A stretch of DNA of 29,968 nt from CANLWN01 sp039815505 (GCA_039815505.1 JBCBZE010000011.1:1-29968), one strand, 5' to 3'. Numbered from the stretch's first letter, positions 1-10,376 are shown. The notes: generated by a model from the letters alone, not told the origin. Translations and numbers: made by a program.

Positions 1-1
1 C

Positions 2-589
2 CCCGTGTTTTCCGCTACGGATTGGGTATTTCCAAATACAGCTAATAATCAGGTGGATATTAGGATTCGAAACTTTATGTGGAACTGTGCCCCAAACGAA
101 TTTCTATTTTCCTACGAACCTAGGATAGAAGAATTTGACGGATCTGAAAAGCCTTTAACCATCATATTCAATGGAAGTGATCCCAATGGAGGAGGCGGTA
201 ATACTGGAGGGTCTAGTGTATGGAATACTTCGGGCACCGATGTATACTACAATGGGGGTAATGTAGGAATAGGTACCAACACCTTACCCAATGGTTATAA
301 ACTCGCCGTTGACGGAAAGATTATCGGGGAAGAAATAAAGGTGCAGTTGAGCGGCCAATGGCCAGATTATGTCTTTACGGACGATTATAAGCTTCTTTCC
401 CTTGAAACCCTTGAGGAATTCATAGTGGATAATGGGCATTTGCCCAATATACCGTCAGCTGAAAATGTTGAACGCAACGGTCTTGAACTGGGCGAAATGA
501 GCAGATTGTTGTTGGAAAAAATAGAAGAGCTTACCCTATATACAATAGCACTCAAAAAACAAGTGGAACAATTGGAAACCAATGAATAA
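2..589 (+). CDS. Tail-fibre-like secreted protein, C-terminal part (5' end outside window)
   Basis: Only the 3' part is present. The frame is open to the window edge, and the first possible start inside (GTG at 5) sits in the middle of a domain, so the true start lies upstream. The visible part holds a Gly-rich linker, a 'GGNVGIGT' motif, and then the conserved Bacteroidota tail-fibre-like C-terminus (YKLLSLE...GHLPNIPSAE...LGEMSRLLLEKIEELTLY) ending in a coiled coil. Proteins with this ending are usually exported and often lie beside RHS genes; their biochemical role is not established. The same C-terminal module recurs in the gene at 14317-15063. The next gene starts 54 nt downstream on the same strand, so it is probably cotranscribed with the RHS genes. 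The family call is fairly sure; the function is unknown. Confidence 0.8.
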   Translation, partial: PVFSATDWVFPNTANNQVDIRIRNFMWNCAPNEFLFSYEPRIEEFDGSEKPLTIIFNGSDPNGGGGNTGGSSVWNTSGTDVYYNGGNVGIGTNTLPNGYKLAVDGKIIGEEIKVQLSGQWPDYVFTDDYKLLSLETLEEFIVDNGHLPNIPSAENVERNGLELGEMSRLLLEKIEELTLYTIALKKQVEQLETNE

Positions 590-643
590 TAACGGTTTTA
601 AACATAAAAAATAAGTAGTACTAAAAATAAAAATATAAAAGAA

Positions 644-3600
644 ATGAAAAGACCTAACGTACTCCTCGTATGTATCTTATTTTGTTGGGGTATCACTGCC
701 CAGGACAAGAGTTATTTTTCAGAACTGGTACCGCCCAGCCCCGATGTGGCACAATTGGGAACCTATGGGGAAACCCAAGTAGGGAAGTATACCGGTACCG
801 CAAATATAAGTGTGCCCTTGCACACTATAAATTTCGATGGCCTACAGATACCGATACAGCTATCTTACCAAACGGGCGGTATCAAGGTCTCCCAGGAAGC
901 TACCTGGGTAGGTCTGGGATGGAACTTGTCCGCAAATGCCGTAATCAGTAGACAGACCATAGGATATGATGATTTGACCAATGGTGGAGGTGCTATAGGC
1001 TATTTGTACAGCCCCAACTTTACCGTTCCCTTGTCCCCAACCGAGGAGGCCCAATTGCTTAACAATCGAGTCAGTAGCCCGTATGACACGCAACCGGACA
1101 TCTTTACGGCAAGTATTTTTGGGGAATCCGTACAATTCATCCTTCCCAAGTACAGCGGAACCCCAATGATGGAGGCCGAGGTATTGGACAGTAGGATATT
1201 GAAGGTCTACTATCACGAAGCGGGAAATACGACCGACCCGTCCATGCAAAATACGTTTGAAGTAATCAATGGTCAGGGATTCCATTTTTATTTTGGGAAC
1301 CCGGACGGTAACGATGACCTCCGCCGGGAGTATACCACTTCGTTCCGAAGTGATGGTTCACCTTCGACTACCGAACTAGGGGCATTGGCCAGTAGTGTGG
1401 CCGTTGTTGGCGGGCAACGCGAGTTTAGAAAGACCACGGCATGGCAAATCTATAAAATAAAGGCCCCGAGCGGCCGCGAGATCTATTTTGACTACGAACG
1501 CACCTATCATTTTGGTTATCCCGCCTATTCGGACAATTATGATTTTTTGACATGCAACGCCAACGGGACCACTTCCAACGGTCTTGAAATCGTAAGTTTT
1601 GATGGTGATACCCGAAAAAAGGTAGGTTGTCAGATTCCGGGCTTCGAAAGTGCCCAACTGAAGAAGATAAGCGGGGATTTTGGGGTTGTGGATTTTATCC
1701 TTGAAAACCGTATTGACCTTACCCACAGGAGGCAGACAGAACTACAATTGTCCAGCTTGATCGAGGACAGTACATCGGTCAAAAGGCTTGCCGGAATAAC
1801 CGTCAGTAATGCTGCGAACCAACCGATAAAGACCATAGATTTCAACTATAGCTATTTTAATGGCGATCAGGATCAGGATGTTGCACCCTATAAACGGGAA
1901 AGGTACCTGCGCCTAAAGCTAGACGGGGTTACCATTGATGATCGGGAATACTCTTTTAATTACCATATGGAAAACGACCTTCCGCCCAAGGATAGCAGGG
2001 ACGAGGATTTCTGGGGCTACTATAATGGTAAGCAAAATACCAACCGTATACCTTCCTATAACCGATTAGTGTATTGCAGTTCAACGGATAGCGATTATCT
2101 TTTCAATTTGGAAGGGGCTGACCGGTCTTCGGATTTTACGTATGGGAAAGCAGGCCTCTTATGGGAAATTACCTATCCCACACAGGGAAAGAGCGTTTTT
2201 AACTATGAGGGCAATCGTGCATTGGTGGACAGGCCTACTTTGAATCAAGGGGTTCCGGCTTCGGATGCCACGGATTTCAGTTATAACTATTCCTACCTGG
2301 CTGCTGCCGACCGGGGTATTAGGACGTCCATAAGTTCAGGGGACGAATTCACGGTAACAGAACAGGTCACTTCCGGTTTCAATTTTGAGTATACCGCCCA
2401 GTCCTATTGTAGTGCATTAAACTGTGACCAACCTAGCAACGGCAGTGTTTTTTTGGAACTGGAGAATCTGAATACGGACGAGTTTATTGTTCTCGAAACC
2501 TATGGACAAACAGGAAATGGTACCCCTTCCTACTATAATGATGGTAAGATACTTGCTCCGGGCAACTATAAGTTCTATGTACGACCGTATCAACAAACGT
2601 CTTGCGACCCTGACGCTCTTATCTGTCCACCGACGGTAGGTATCTCTGCCGGTCCCGTGGAAGCCTACTTTTATTCATCGGACGACCCTTTTCAAGGTCT
2701 TCCCTCCCGGGAGTTCGAGGTGGGTGGTGCTAGGATAACGTCCGTCACCAACTACGGCTCCAATGGGAGTTTTATAAACAAGAAGGTGTATGATTACCAA
2801 CTATTTTTTGGGGCGAGCCAATCCACCGGTATTTTAATGAACGAACTGGTATATCATTCCAAATATGGGGTTTTTGATTATACCCCTGAAAATTTCAACC
2901 AGGTTTTTACCATGACCTCGGGTAGTCCACTGTCCGTTGAATTTTCGGCCAAGGGCAGCCACATCGGCTATAGTTTTGTGGAAGAGCGTTCCGTGGATGA
3001 AAACGGTGTTTCCAATGGTTTCATGGTCACTGGCTATGTAAATGAAAAGAACGAATTCCTTGTCCGTGAAGTGGGTAGCACTTTTGAGATCAACGAACAG
3101 TACCGGCAAAGATACGACAATGACGACTCTTCCTATACAGATGTCTACTATGGTAATTCCTATCTCTTGGACGTACCTCCTAGAACATCCAATTATAAGA
3201 ATGGAAGCGTAGTCTTTGATAGTATTGCCCATAGTACCGGCAGTACCGTACGGTATGTTAAGAATACCTATCAAGACCAGAGAATAAGTACAAAGGATGT
3301 CCACTGGGCTTTCCTGGCCCCTGTCAATGTGGTGTTCGATACCATTTACCAGCAAACGGGCGATCTTTTTCTTCCCAGTACCGTGCTGACCAAGGAATAT
3401 TTTGATGGGGAACTGTTGACCACCACCACTACGACCAGTTACGAGACCCAAAAATATCTCCCAAGAAGTTCAACCACCACGAGCTCAAAAAACAATACCA
3501 CGACCAGACAGGAGACCTATTATCCCTTTGATACCTTCTTTGGGATACCCACGGATCCTTACATCAATGAGTTAATCCAACAGAACCGGATTACGGAACC

Positions 3601-4147
3601 TGTGGTGATACGAAACTATGAGAACAACGCACTACTTTCACAGACCAAGTTCAACTATGGCAACTTTTCCGGGGAGTATTGGCGTACGGAAGCCCTAGAG
3701 GCCAAAGGGAACGATGCATTGACCCAACGTATGGATTTTGTTTCCTATGACAATAAGGGCAATCTAACGGAATATAAAAAGACGGATGGTACCTCCGTAA
3801 CCTATCTATGGGGATATAATGATATGTACCCCGTGGCAAAAGTGGAAAATGCCACGTATAGCCAGGTTACGGGCACGGGAATAAACATGGCACTGATAAA
3901 CAATGTAAACACCACTGACTCCCTAATGCGATCGGAACTCGATAAGATACGTACACATAGCAGTATGGGGAACGCCATGGTGACCACCTATACCTATAAA
4001 CAGGGCGTTGGTATATCCAGTATGACCGATTCCCGTGGCTATACCATGTATTATAGCTACGACGCATCCAACCGGCTTAAGGAGGTACGCGATACGGACG
4101 ATTATCTGATTACCGACCACCATTATCATTACAAAGGACAGAACTAA
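644..4147 (+). CDS. RHS-A: SpvB-like/YD-repeat secreted protein
   Basis: A 1167-aa protein with an N-terminal signal peptide (cleavage probably after ...CWGITA, about residue 19). Residues ~30-110 hold a segment like the SpvB/TcB start (GTANISVPLH...IQLSYQTGG...VGLGWNLS). A long beta-rich middle follows, and the last ~120 residues carry YD-type repeats (YDNKGNLTEY, YSYDASNRLKEV). It ends without an RHS core or toxin domain. In Bacteroidota such proteins are encoded next to a second, toxin-bearing RHS protein. By analogy with TcB/TcC toxins, the two halves may build one hollow shell around the toxin; that is inference. The small secreted protein at 4164 starts 16 nt after its stop and RHS-B follows 11 nt later, so this is one operon. 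Start ATG 644 is chosen because the signal peptide begins there. Confidence 0.85.
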   Translation: MKRPNVLLVCILFCWGITAQDKSYFSELVPPSPDVAQLGTYGETQVGKYTGTANISVPLHTINFDGLQIPIQLSYQTGGIKVSQEATWVGLGWNLSANAVISRQTIGYDDLTNGGGAIGYLYSPNFTVPLSPTEEAQLLNNRVSSPYDTQPDIFTASIFGESVQFILPKYSGTPMMEAEVLDSRILKVYYHEAGNTTDPSMQNTFEVINGQGFHFYFGNPDGNDDLRREYTTSFRSDGSPSTTELGALASSVAVVGGQREFRKTTAWQIYKIKAPSGREIYFDYERTYHFGYPAYSDNYDFLTCNANGTTSNGLEIVSFDGDTRKKVGCQIPGFESAQLKKISGDFGVVDFILENRIDLTHRRQTELQLSSLIEDSTSVKRLAGITVSNAANQPIKTIDFNYSYFNGDQDQDVAPYKRERYLRLKLDGVTIDDREYSFNYHMENDLPPKDSRDEDFWGYYNGKQNTNRIPSYNRLVYCSSTDSDYLFNLEGADRSSDFTYGKAGLLWEITYPTQGKSVFNYEGNRALVDRPTLNQGVPASDATDFSYNYSYLAAADRGIRTSISSGDEFTVTEQVTSGFNFEYTAQSYCSALNCDQPSNGSVFLELENLNTDEFIVLETYGQTGNGTPSYYNDGKILAPGNYKFYVRPYQQTSCDPDALICPPTVGISAGPVEAYFYSSDDPFQGLPSREFEVGGARITSVTNYGSNGSFINKKVYDYQLFFGASQSTGILMNELVYHSKYGVFDYTPENFNQVFTMTSGSPLSVEFSAKGSHIGYSFVEERSVDENGVSNGFMVTGYVNEKNEFLVREVGSTFEINEQYRQRYDNDDSSYTDVYYGNSYLLDVPPRTSNYKNGSVVFDSIAHSTGSTVRYVKNTYQDQRISTKDVHWAFLAPVNVVFDTIYQQTGDLFLPSTVLTKEYFDGELLTTTTTTSYETQKYLPRSSTTTSSKNNTTTRQETYYPFDTFFGIPTDPYINELIQQNRITEPVVIRNYENNALLSQTKFNYGNFSGEYWRTEALEAKGNDALTQRMDFVSYDNKGNLTEYKKTDGTSVTYLWGYNDMYPVAKVENATYSQVTGTGINMALINNVNTTDSLMRSELDKIRTHSSMGNAMVTTYTYKQGVGISSMTDSRGYTMYYSYDASNRLKEVRDTDDYLITDHHYHYKGQN

Positions 4148-4163
4148 AAACAACATACGTACT

Positions 4164-4628
4164 ATGAAATTATCATCAAACAAAGCTTTGGGAAAGCTCT
4201 CCATCCTTCTTCTATTACTGACATTTTTTGTTGTGGCGGGTATTCCCGTGAGGGCCCAGCAAGATCCGCATCCCATCGTAGGGAGTTGGCGGCTCAATGA
4301 AACTGCTTCCTTGGACCAGATGGATGCCGATGTCAAACGCCATCTGGATACCAGTCCACAGTTAAAGGCCCAGGTCCTAGCCGCCTATATAGGACGGGTC
4401 ATTACTTTTGGTGAAGATGGTTCCTATGTACAACAGATGGCCAATGGTAACGGTTTTAACGGGGTATGGCGCATTGACAATAATGTATTGATCATTATGC
4501 GCAATAATGTAGAGGTATGCAGACAGCGCATCACTAAACTCAATGATGGTCGTTTAGATATGGCCATGTCCCCCGCTAGCGGCGATACACGTCCCTTACT
4601 CCCACAACTCCGCTTTAATAAGAACTAA
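4164..4628 (+). CDS. Small secreted lipocalin-like protein between the two RHS genes
   Basis: A 154-aa protein. Residues ~10-31 are a hydrophobic signal segment ending in PVRAQ, a good signal peptidase I site. The mature part begins with GSWRLNE and contains F-x-DGSY and G-x-W strands, the pattern of small lipocalin-like domains. The family is not certain from sequence alone, and no catalytic motif is visible. It is wedged between RHS-A (16 nt upstream) and RHS-B (11 nt downstream), so it is almost certainly cotranscribed with them. A role as chaperone, adaptor or shell component of the RHS assembly is possible but only inferred from position. Confidence 0.7.
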   Translation: MKLSSNKALGKLSILLLLLTFFVVAGIPVRAQQDPHPIVGSWRLNETASLDQMDADVKRHLDTSPQLKAQVLAAYIGRVITFGEDGSYVQQMANGNGFNGVWRIDNNVLIIMRNNVEVCRQRITKLNDGRLDMAMSPASGDTRPLLPQLRFNKN

Positions 4629-4639
4629 AAATTACACCA

Positions 4640-7600
4640 ATGAACTTTATACAGAACACCAAACCAATAGTACGCTTATGGATGGTCCTACTTTGGCTAC
4701 CCATGGGCACCTTATGGGCACAGTATACTATTTCTGGCCCTGTAAATGTGTATAGCAACAATTCATATACCTATACCTTGTCGCCTACGTCCAATATAAG
4801 TTCCGTAACCTGGGACGTTTTTGCTGAGAATAGCGTTAATGCCTCCGTATCCTCCCAGAGTACCGGTTCGGCCACCGTATATTTTGGAAACTTGGGCACG
4901 GCGGGCGTAGTGACACTGATTACGGATAATGCCGGTAATTTTCATTTTGCCAATAAAGAGGTCACGATCACCACTCCCGTACCTCCTGCCAATCCCGCCA
5001 ATCCCAATATTGGTGCCAGTATCAGTTGCCAGGCGGTAACGCTTAACCGTAACGGGTCTCCACCTAGCGGGGTCACTTGGTATTGGCAGGGCAAGAACGC
5101 CAGTGGCACCAGTACCGCGCAATCGGGTAGTACCTATACCGCAAATCAAGGTACCGGCACCTATTATATCAGGGCCCGGGACAATACTACCGGCCTATGG
5201 AGCAGCGGTTCCGGGGCAAGGGGCCTATCCATTCCGAATATTACGCCGGGAAGCATCAACGGCGCACATAGCATCTGTTATGGGGGTGACCCCGCTACTT
5301 TGGGAAGTACCGCTCCCGGTTCCGGAGGCGATGGATCCATAAGCTACTTTTGGCAGTACCTACATAGTACCGATGGCTGGCTTATTATACCGAATACCAA
5401 TAGCGCTACCTATGATCCCCCGGGCGGACTCACCGAGAACCGCAGTTACCGAAGGGTCACCAATTCCTGTGGGGTAACCGAGCATACTTCGCCCGTGACC
5501 GTAACGATTACCGGTGCCGTGTTGAACCCCGGAAGCGTAGGGGGAGCCCAGACCGTATGTTATAACGGTGATCCAGATACCTTGGGGAACACCTCCTCCG
5601 CTTCGGGGGGCGACGGCAGCTATAACTATCAATGGCAGATTTCCACCAATGGTAGTAGCGGATGGTCCAACATCTCAGGGGCTACGGGGAACGCCTATAA
5701 TCCTGGCGGGGGACTTACCGCCGATCGCTGGTATCGCAGACGCGCGATCTCCTGTGGGCAGACCAAGTATACGCCCGCTGTAAAAGTAACGGTAGAGCCC
5801 ACCTTAACGGGAGGAAGTATTAATGGTACCCAAACCATATGCTATGGTGGTGATCCGGGCATACTGGGAAACAGTAGTTCCGCTTCTGGAGGTAACGGTA
5901 GTTATAGTTATCAATGGGAGTTTTCCGATGATGCCGGTAGTACGTGGACCGACTTTCCCAATGCGACAAGTGCAAGCTTGGACACCTTCGGAGGCCTTAA
6001 TGCCGATCGATGGTATCAAAGGAGGGTGGTTTCCTGTAACGAGACCAAATATTCCAATATCGTCCAAGTGACCGTGAACCCTATGGTCGGTACGGCCGGC
6101 GGTGGCAATCAGAGCCGTTGTGGTACGGGTACGGTGACCCTTATCGCTTCCCTGGGGACCAATGCCGACGAGATCCGCTGGTATACTGCCCTTACCGGAG
6201 GTTCTCCCATACAGACCGGGACCAGTTTCACCACCCCCGTTATTTTTGGTACTACCACGTATTATGCGGAAAGCTATAATACGGTAACCAATTGTGTTGC
6301 GGCCACTAGAAAGGCCATTCAGGCCCAAATAAGTGCATCGAGCACCTGGTACCTGGATGCGGACAATGATGGTTTTGCCGTATCCACCACCACTGGTTGC
6401 GGTTCCCCGGGGACAGGCTATACCACCACCGTTTTGCCCTTGGGCGACTGTAATGACGACAACAACGAAATTAATCCGGATACCATCTGGTATGCGGACA
6501 GTGACGGTGACGGCTTGGGGGATCCCAATGCTGCTACTGCGCCAAGGTGTTCCCCACCAACGGATACGGACTATGTGACCAACGCTACCGATCAATGTCC
6601 GGACATTAATTCGCCGGACAATTCCTGTTCCGTGACCTTAAGCACCGATCCCCACCAGCACAACTATGTCTATACCATGACCTATCAGGATTCCATAACA
6701 AATCCCTTGACCCGTTTTGCCGCTACGGACGCGGTGATACAGGATATCGCTTTTTTCGATGGCCTGGGCAGGCCTTTCCAACAGGTGGGGATCGACCAAT
6801 CGCCCCATGAAAGTGGAAACTTTGGCGATATCGTTACCTATATGGAATACGATGGTTACGGCAGACGGCAAAAAGAATACCTGCCCTATGTGGCCGGTAC
6901 CGATGCCATGGGGAATTTCCGCACCAATGCCGAAAACAAGACCGTGGACTATTACAATACCGCCAAGTACGGAAGTACCTTGAACGCCTATTCCGAAAAG
7001 CAATTTGAGGCCTCCCCCCTGAACAGGGTGGAAAAACAAGCAGCGCCCGGAACTGCATGGGCCATGGGCAATGGACATGAAATAGCATTCGATTACCTGA
7101 CGAATACGGATGCCGACGGGGTAAAGGAATTCGAGGTAAGCCTTAGCGAGGCCAACGATACCTATACACCCAGCTTGATCGTACGTACCAACAATGGCGG
7201 ACGCTATGATGAGGGAGAATTGTATAAAAACATCACCTATGATGAAAACCATAGCGCTGCTAGCTCGGCAACCGATAAATTACATACCACCGAAGAGTTC
7301 ACCGACAAACAGGGCCGGGTGGTTTTAAAAAGAACCTATGCCCTCGTCAACGGTACCCAAGAACCCCACGACACCTATTATGTCTATGATGATTTTGGGA
7401 ATCTCTCTTATGTGCTGCCACCAAAAATGGAGGCAAGTACGGCGGCGCTAAGCGTACTTCAGGGCCTAATGCCAGATTTGGGATACCGGTATGTATATGA
7501 TGATCGTAACCGTTTGGTGGAAAAACAGATACCGGGTAAGGGCGAGGAGTATATCGTATACGACAAACTGGACCAGCCCATTATGACCCAGGATGCCAAT

Positions 7601-10369
7601 TTGGCGGCCAATACACCCAAAGAATGGCTTTTTACCAAATACGACGCCTTTGGGCGGGTGGCCTATACGGGCAAGGCTACGGACAATAGGGAACGGGAAG
7701 ATATCCAGGCAGAAGTAAACGGCCTTACCACCAACCTTTGGGTAGACCATGGGGGGACGCATAACCATGGGGGACTTGATGTATACTATAACGATGGTGC
7801 CTACCCTACTAGCAGTACAACTACCCAGTTAACGGAGGTGCTTACGGTGAACTATTATGACGATTATAATTTTGATCGTAGCGGGGCGGCCACCAAGGCC
7901 AGTTCCTTTGGTCTTAGCAGTACTACCAGCACCCAAGGCCTACCCACAGGTAGCAAGGTGAAGGTCCTGGAGGTTTCCCCCGCCCAATGGATCACCACGG
8001 TAAATTATTATGATAATAAAGGAAGGACCATATCTACCTATAGCCAAAACGATTACCTCGGCACCTTGGATATCGTGGAGTCCAAACTGGACTTTGTGGG
8101 CCGTACGCTAAAAAGTCGTACTCGGCATACCAAAAATGGGACTACGATCACCACTTTAGATCGTTTCACCTATGATCGTGTAGGCCGTTTGTTGGCCCAG
8201 ACCCAATGTATCGGGGATGGTACCATGGGGTATGAATGCCCAAGCGGTTCCGTGGGAAGTGCTACGGCCGATCTAAGCCTTACAGGTAACGTTAGCACGG
8301 ACCAAGTGGCCACGAACAGCATTACCCTGACCCCTACGGCGACCCTTTTACCCACTATGACCCTAAGCATTGATCCCAATGCAGGTGACGGTAATGTTTC
8401 TGAAGAACTCATTGTCTATAACCGCTATGACGAACTAGGACGTTTGGACCATAAAAAAGTGGGCGGTACGCCCGGTAGCTCGTTTAACAATACGGCGGGC
8501 CTACAAACCGTGGACTATACCTATAACGTCCGGGATTGGTTGACGGGTATCAATGATGTTGGTACTACCAATAAATTGTTTAATTTTAGTATCGTATATA
8601 ATGAAGGAGGCAGCCCCTTGTACAACGGGAATATAAGCCGGACACAATGGCGCACAGCCAATACTGATGATAGTTCTTTGAAATCCTATGATTACACCTA
8701 TGATGCCCTCAACCGGATCACTGGGGCTACGGATAATACGGGCAAGTTCAATATATCGAACATAGCCTATGATAAAAATGGCAATATAGGGACCCTAAGA
8801 CGAGAAGGCTGGACGAGTGCCAACCCCAACCTATCCAATAATAGCGGTTTTGGGACCATGGATAATTTAGTTTATGATTATGACAGTGGTAATAAATTGA
8901 CCAATGTAACGGATACCAATGCCAGCGACACCTATGGCTTTAAGGATGTTAACGGTAGCGGTACGGAATACCAATATGACGATAACGGCAACATGACCTC
9001 CGATACCAACAAAGGGATTACGAATATTACCTACAATCATCTGAATTTACCCACACAGGTAACCCTGAATTCCGGGAATATTCAATATATTTACGATGCC
9101 ACAGGGATAAAACAAAGAAAGATAGTGAGTACAGGTACCACTGCGGATTATGCGGGCAATCATCTATATGAAAACGGTTCTTTGACATTCTTTAACCATC
9201 CTGAGGGCTATATAGAACCCAACGGCTCCAATTGGGACTATATCTACCAATACAAGGACCATTTGGGGAACATACGTTTAAGTTATGCGGACGATAATGC
9301 CGATGGTAGCATTGCAACTTCCGAAATACGGGAAGAGAACAACTACTATCCTTTTGGGCTAAAACACAAAGGGTACAACAACCTACAAAACGGAAGGGAC
9401 CATAAGTATGGCTTTGGCGGTAAGCAAGAACAAGAAGGAAACGGTCTGGAATGGTTGGACTTCGGCGCAAGGAACTATGATGCGGCCTTGGGAAGATGGA
9501 TGAATTTGGATCCTTTGGCGGAGCAGATGCGTAGCCACAGTCCGTACAATTATGTGTTTGATAACCCTATTTATTTCCAAGACCCGGATGGCATGATGCC
9601 GTATGGATTTTCTCAAAATAATCAAGAAGAGGTTTTAGATAACAGTGAATGGGGCAGAAGAACAAGAGCAAAAAGTCAAGAGCAATTTGGAATATCTTAT
9701 GTTGAAAGAATTGCGAAGACGGGCACAATGAATAGTGGTAGTGGGAATAATTGCTGTCCTACACAGTATAGAGGAACCGGTGTAGCAATAGGGGACAACG
9801 TTGTTAATACTCTTGATGAAGTTGTGGTAACTGGAAAAGGGAATAGTAATACATCTAGTAATAATGCTTTCGGAAATGTACTACTAGTTGGGTCAATTTT
9901 GAGCAGGAGCACTAGAACAGTCTTAGAAACATTCCCTACAACTTTTCCAGAGCAAAAGTTCAACGACTTCTCTGAATTAGATGAAATAGCGAAAAGAATA
10001 AAAGGCGTAGAAAAAATAAATAAATATAAGGGACTTAGCACCGCTTTTACAAGAGGTATTGCAGGACTAAGTATAGCAAATGATTTTGCCCTTTGGGGAT
10101 TGGGCCAGCAAACTGGAGCTAGAACAGCATATCATCTTACAGGTACTGGTATTGCCTTGGGGGTTGGATACGTTGTTAGTGCTCCCGCTTCTTTAGCTGT
10201 TACAGCAGCATTTATTGCTGGAGAGAAGTATTATGACTCGGTTCAAGCATCGAGGGCATTTAATGAAAGTAATCGTAGAAGTATAGAAATGAGTGGGGGC
10301 AATCCTGATGAAAATGTTATTTCGGTAAGAGCAGCAGAAAATTTTCTTTCTGGTGGAGAGTTTCAATAA
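4640..10369 (+). CDS. RHS-B: RHS repeat-associated core protein with C-terminal toxin region
   Basis: A 1909-aa polymorphic toxin. It has a signal peptide to about residue 28 (TLWA/Q). Three tandem ~94-residue Ig-like repeats, each starting near 'GxxNGxxxxCYxGDP', lie at ~203-484. An Ig-like segment follows (~485-560), then a Ca-binding-like segment with DADNDGF and DSDGDGLGDP (~570-665). A DUF6443-like region starts near 668 and is followed by YD repeats. The RHS core runs ~1505-1652 (YQYKDHLGNIRLSY, YYPFGL, ARNYDAALGRWMNLDPLAE, PDGM). After the core, from about base 9600, the sequence turns AT-rich and encodes a ~256-aa variable tail with a TonB-box-like LDEVVVTG (1725-1732) and a hydrophobic Gly/Ala-rich segment near 1830-1865. 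Core autocleavage releasing the tail is known for RHS families. The toxin activity is unrecognised; a membrane-active toxin would fit the hydrophobic tail and membrane immunity partner. Confidence 0.9.
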   Translation: MNFIQNTKPIVRLWMVLLWLPMGTLWAQYTISGPVNVYSNNSYTYTLSPTSNISSVTWDVFAENSVNASVSSQSTGSATVYFGNLGTAGVVTLITDNAGNFHFANKEVTITTPVPPANPANPNIGASISCQAVTLNRNGSPPSGVTWYWQGKNASGTSTAQSGSTYTANQGTGTYYIRARDNTTGLWSSGSGARGLSIPNITPGSINGAHSICYGGDPATLGSTAPGSGGDGSISYFWQYLHSTDGWLIIPNTNSATYDPPGGLTENRSYRRVTNSCGVTEHTSPVTVTITGAVLNPGSVGGAQTVCYNGDPDTLGNTSSASGGDGSYNYQWQISTNGSSGWSNISGATGNAYNPGGGLTADRWYRRRAISCGQTKYTPAVKVTVEPTLTGGSINGTQTICYGGDPGILGNSSSASGGNGSYSYQWEFSDDAGSTWTDFPNATSASLDTFGGLNADRWYQRRVVSCNETKYSNIVQVTVNPMVGTAGGGNQSRCGTGTVTLIASLGTNADEIRWYTALTGGSPIQTGTSFTTPVIFGTTTYYAESYNTVTNCVAATRKAIQAQISASSTWYLDADNDGFAVSTTTGCGSPGTGYTTTVLPLGDCNDDNNEINPDTIWYADSDGDGLGDPNAATAPRCSPPTDTDYVTNATDQCPDINSPDNSCSVTLSTDPHQHNYVYTMTYQDSITNPLTRFAATDAVIQDIAFFDGLGRPFQQVGIDQSPHESGNFGDIVTYMEYDGYGRRQKEYLPYVAGTDAMGNFRTNAENKTVDYYNTAKYGSTLNAYSEKQFEASPLNRVEKQAAPGTAWAMGNGHEIAFDYLTNTDADGVKEFEVSLSEANDTYTPSLIVRTNNGGRYDEGELYKNITYDENHSAASSATDKLHTTEEFTDKQGRVVLKRTYALVNGTQEPHDTYYVYDDFGNLSYVLPPKMEASTAALSVLQGLMPDLGYRYVYDDRNRLVEKQIPGKGEEYIVYDKLDQPIMTQDANLAANTPKEWLFTKYDAFGRVAYTGKATDNREREDIQAEVNGLTTNLWVDHGGTHNHGGLDVYYNDGAYPTSSTTTQLTEVLTVNYYDDYNFDRSGAATKASSFGLSSTTSTQGLPTGSKVKVLEVSPAQWITTVNYYDNKGRTISTYSQNDYLGTLDIVESKLDFVGRTLKSRTRHTKNGTTITTLDRFTYDRVGRLLAQTQCIGDGTMGYECPSGSVGSATADLSLTGNVSTDQVATNSITLTPTATLLPTMTLSIDPNAGDGNVSEELIVYNRYDELGRLDHKKVGGTPGSSFNNTAGLQTVDYTYNVRDWLTGINDVGTTNKLFNFSIVYNEGGSPLYNGNISRTQWRTANTDDSSLKSYDYTYDALNRITGATDNTGKFNISNIAYDKNGNIGTLRREGWTSANPNLSNNSGFGTMDNLVYDYDSGNKLTNVTDTNASDTYGFKDVNGSGTEYQYDDNGNMTSDTNKGITNITYNHLNLPTQVTLNSGNIQYIYDATGIKQRKIVSTGTTADYAGNHLYENGSLTFFNHPEGYIEPNGSNWDYIYQYKDHLGNIRLSYADDNADGSIATSEIREENNYYPFGLKHKGYNNLQNGRDHKYGFGGKQEQEGNGLEWLDFGARNYDAALGRWMNLDPLAEQMRSHSPYNYVFDNPIYFQDPDGMMPYGFSQNNQEEVLDNSEWGRRTRAKSQEQFGISYVERIAKTGTMNSGSGNNCCPTQYRGTGVAIGDNVVNTLDEVVVTGKGNSNTSSNNAFGNVLLVGSILSRSTRTVLETFPTTFPEQKFNDFSELDEIAKRIKGVEKINKYKGLSTAFTRGIAGLSIANDFALWGLGQQTGARTAYHLTGTGIALGVGYVVSAPASLAVTAAFIAGEKYYDSVQASRAFNESNRRSIEMSGGNPDENVISVRAAENFLSGGEFQ

Positions 10370-10376
10370 TAAATAT

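Noticed and set aside
2834..3451. 205-aa minus-strand ORF opposite RHS-A
   Set aside because: Shadow frame of a clear coding sequence, without a recognisable domain.
5804..6595. 263-aa minus-strand ORF opposite RHS-B
   Set aside because: It lies wholly within RHS-B coding sequence, is low in complexity (Gly/Ile/Thr/Arg rich) and has no initiation context or domain. It is a shadow of the codon bias.
9192..9625. Overlapping minus-strand ORFs at the RHS core
   Set aside because: The plus-strand frame there is the unmistakable RHS core; the antisense frames carry no motif.
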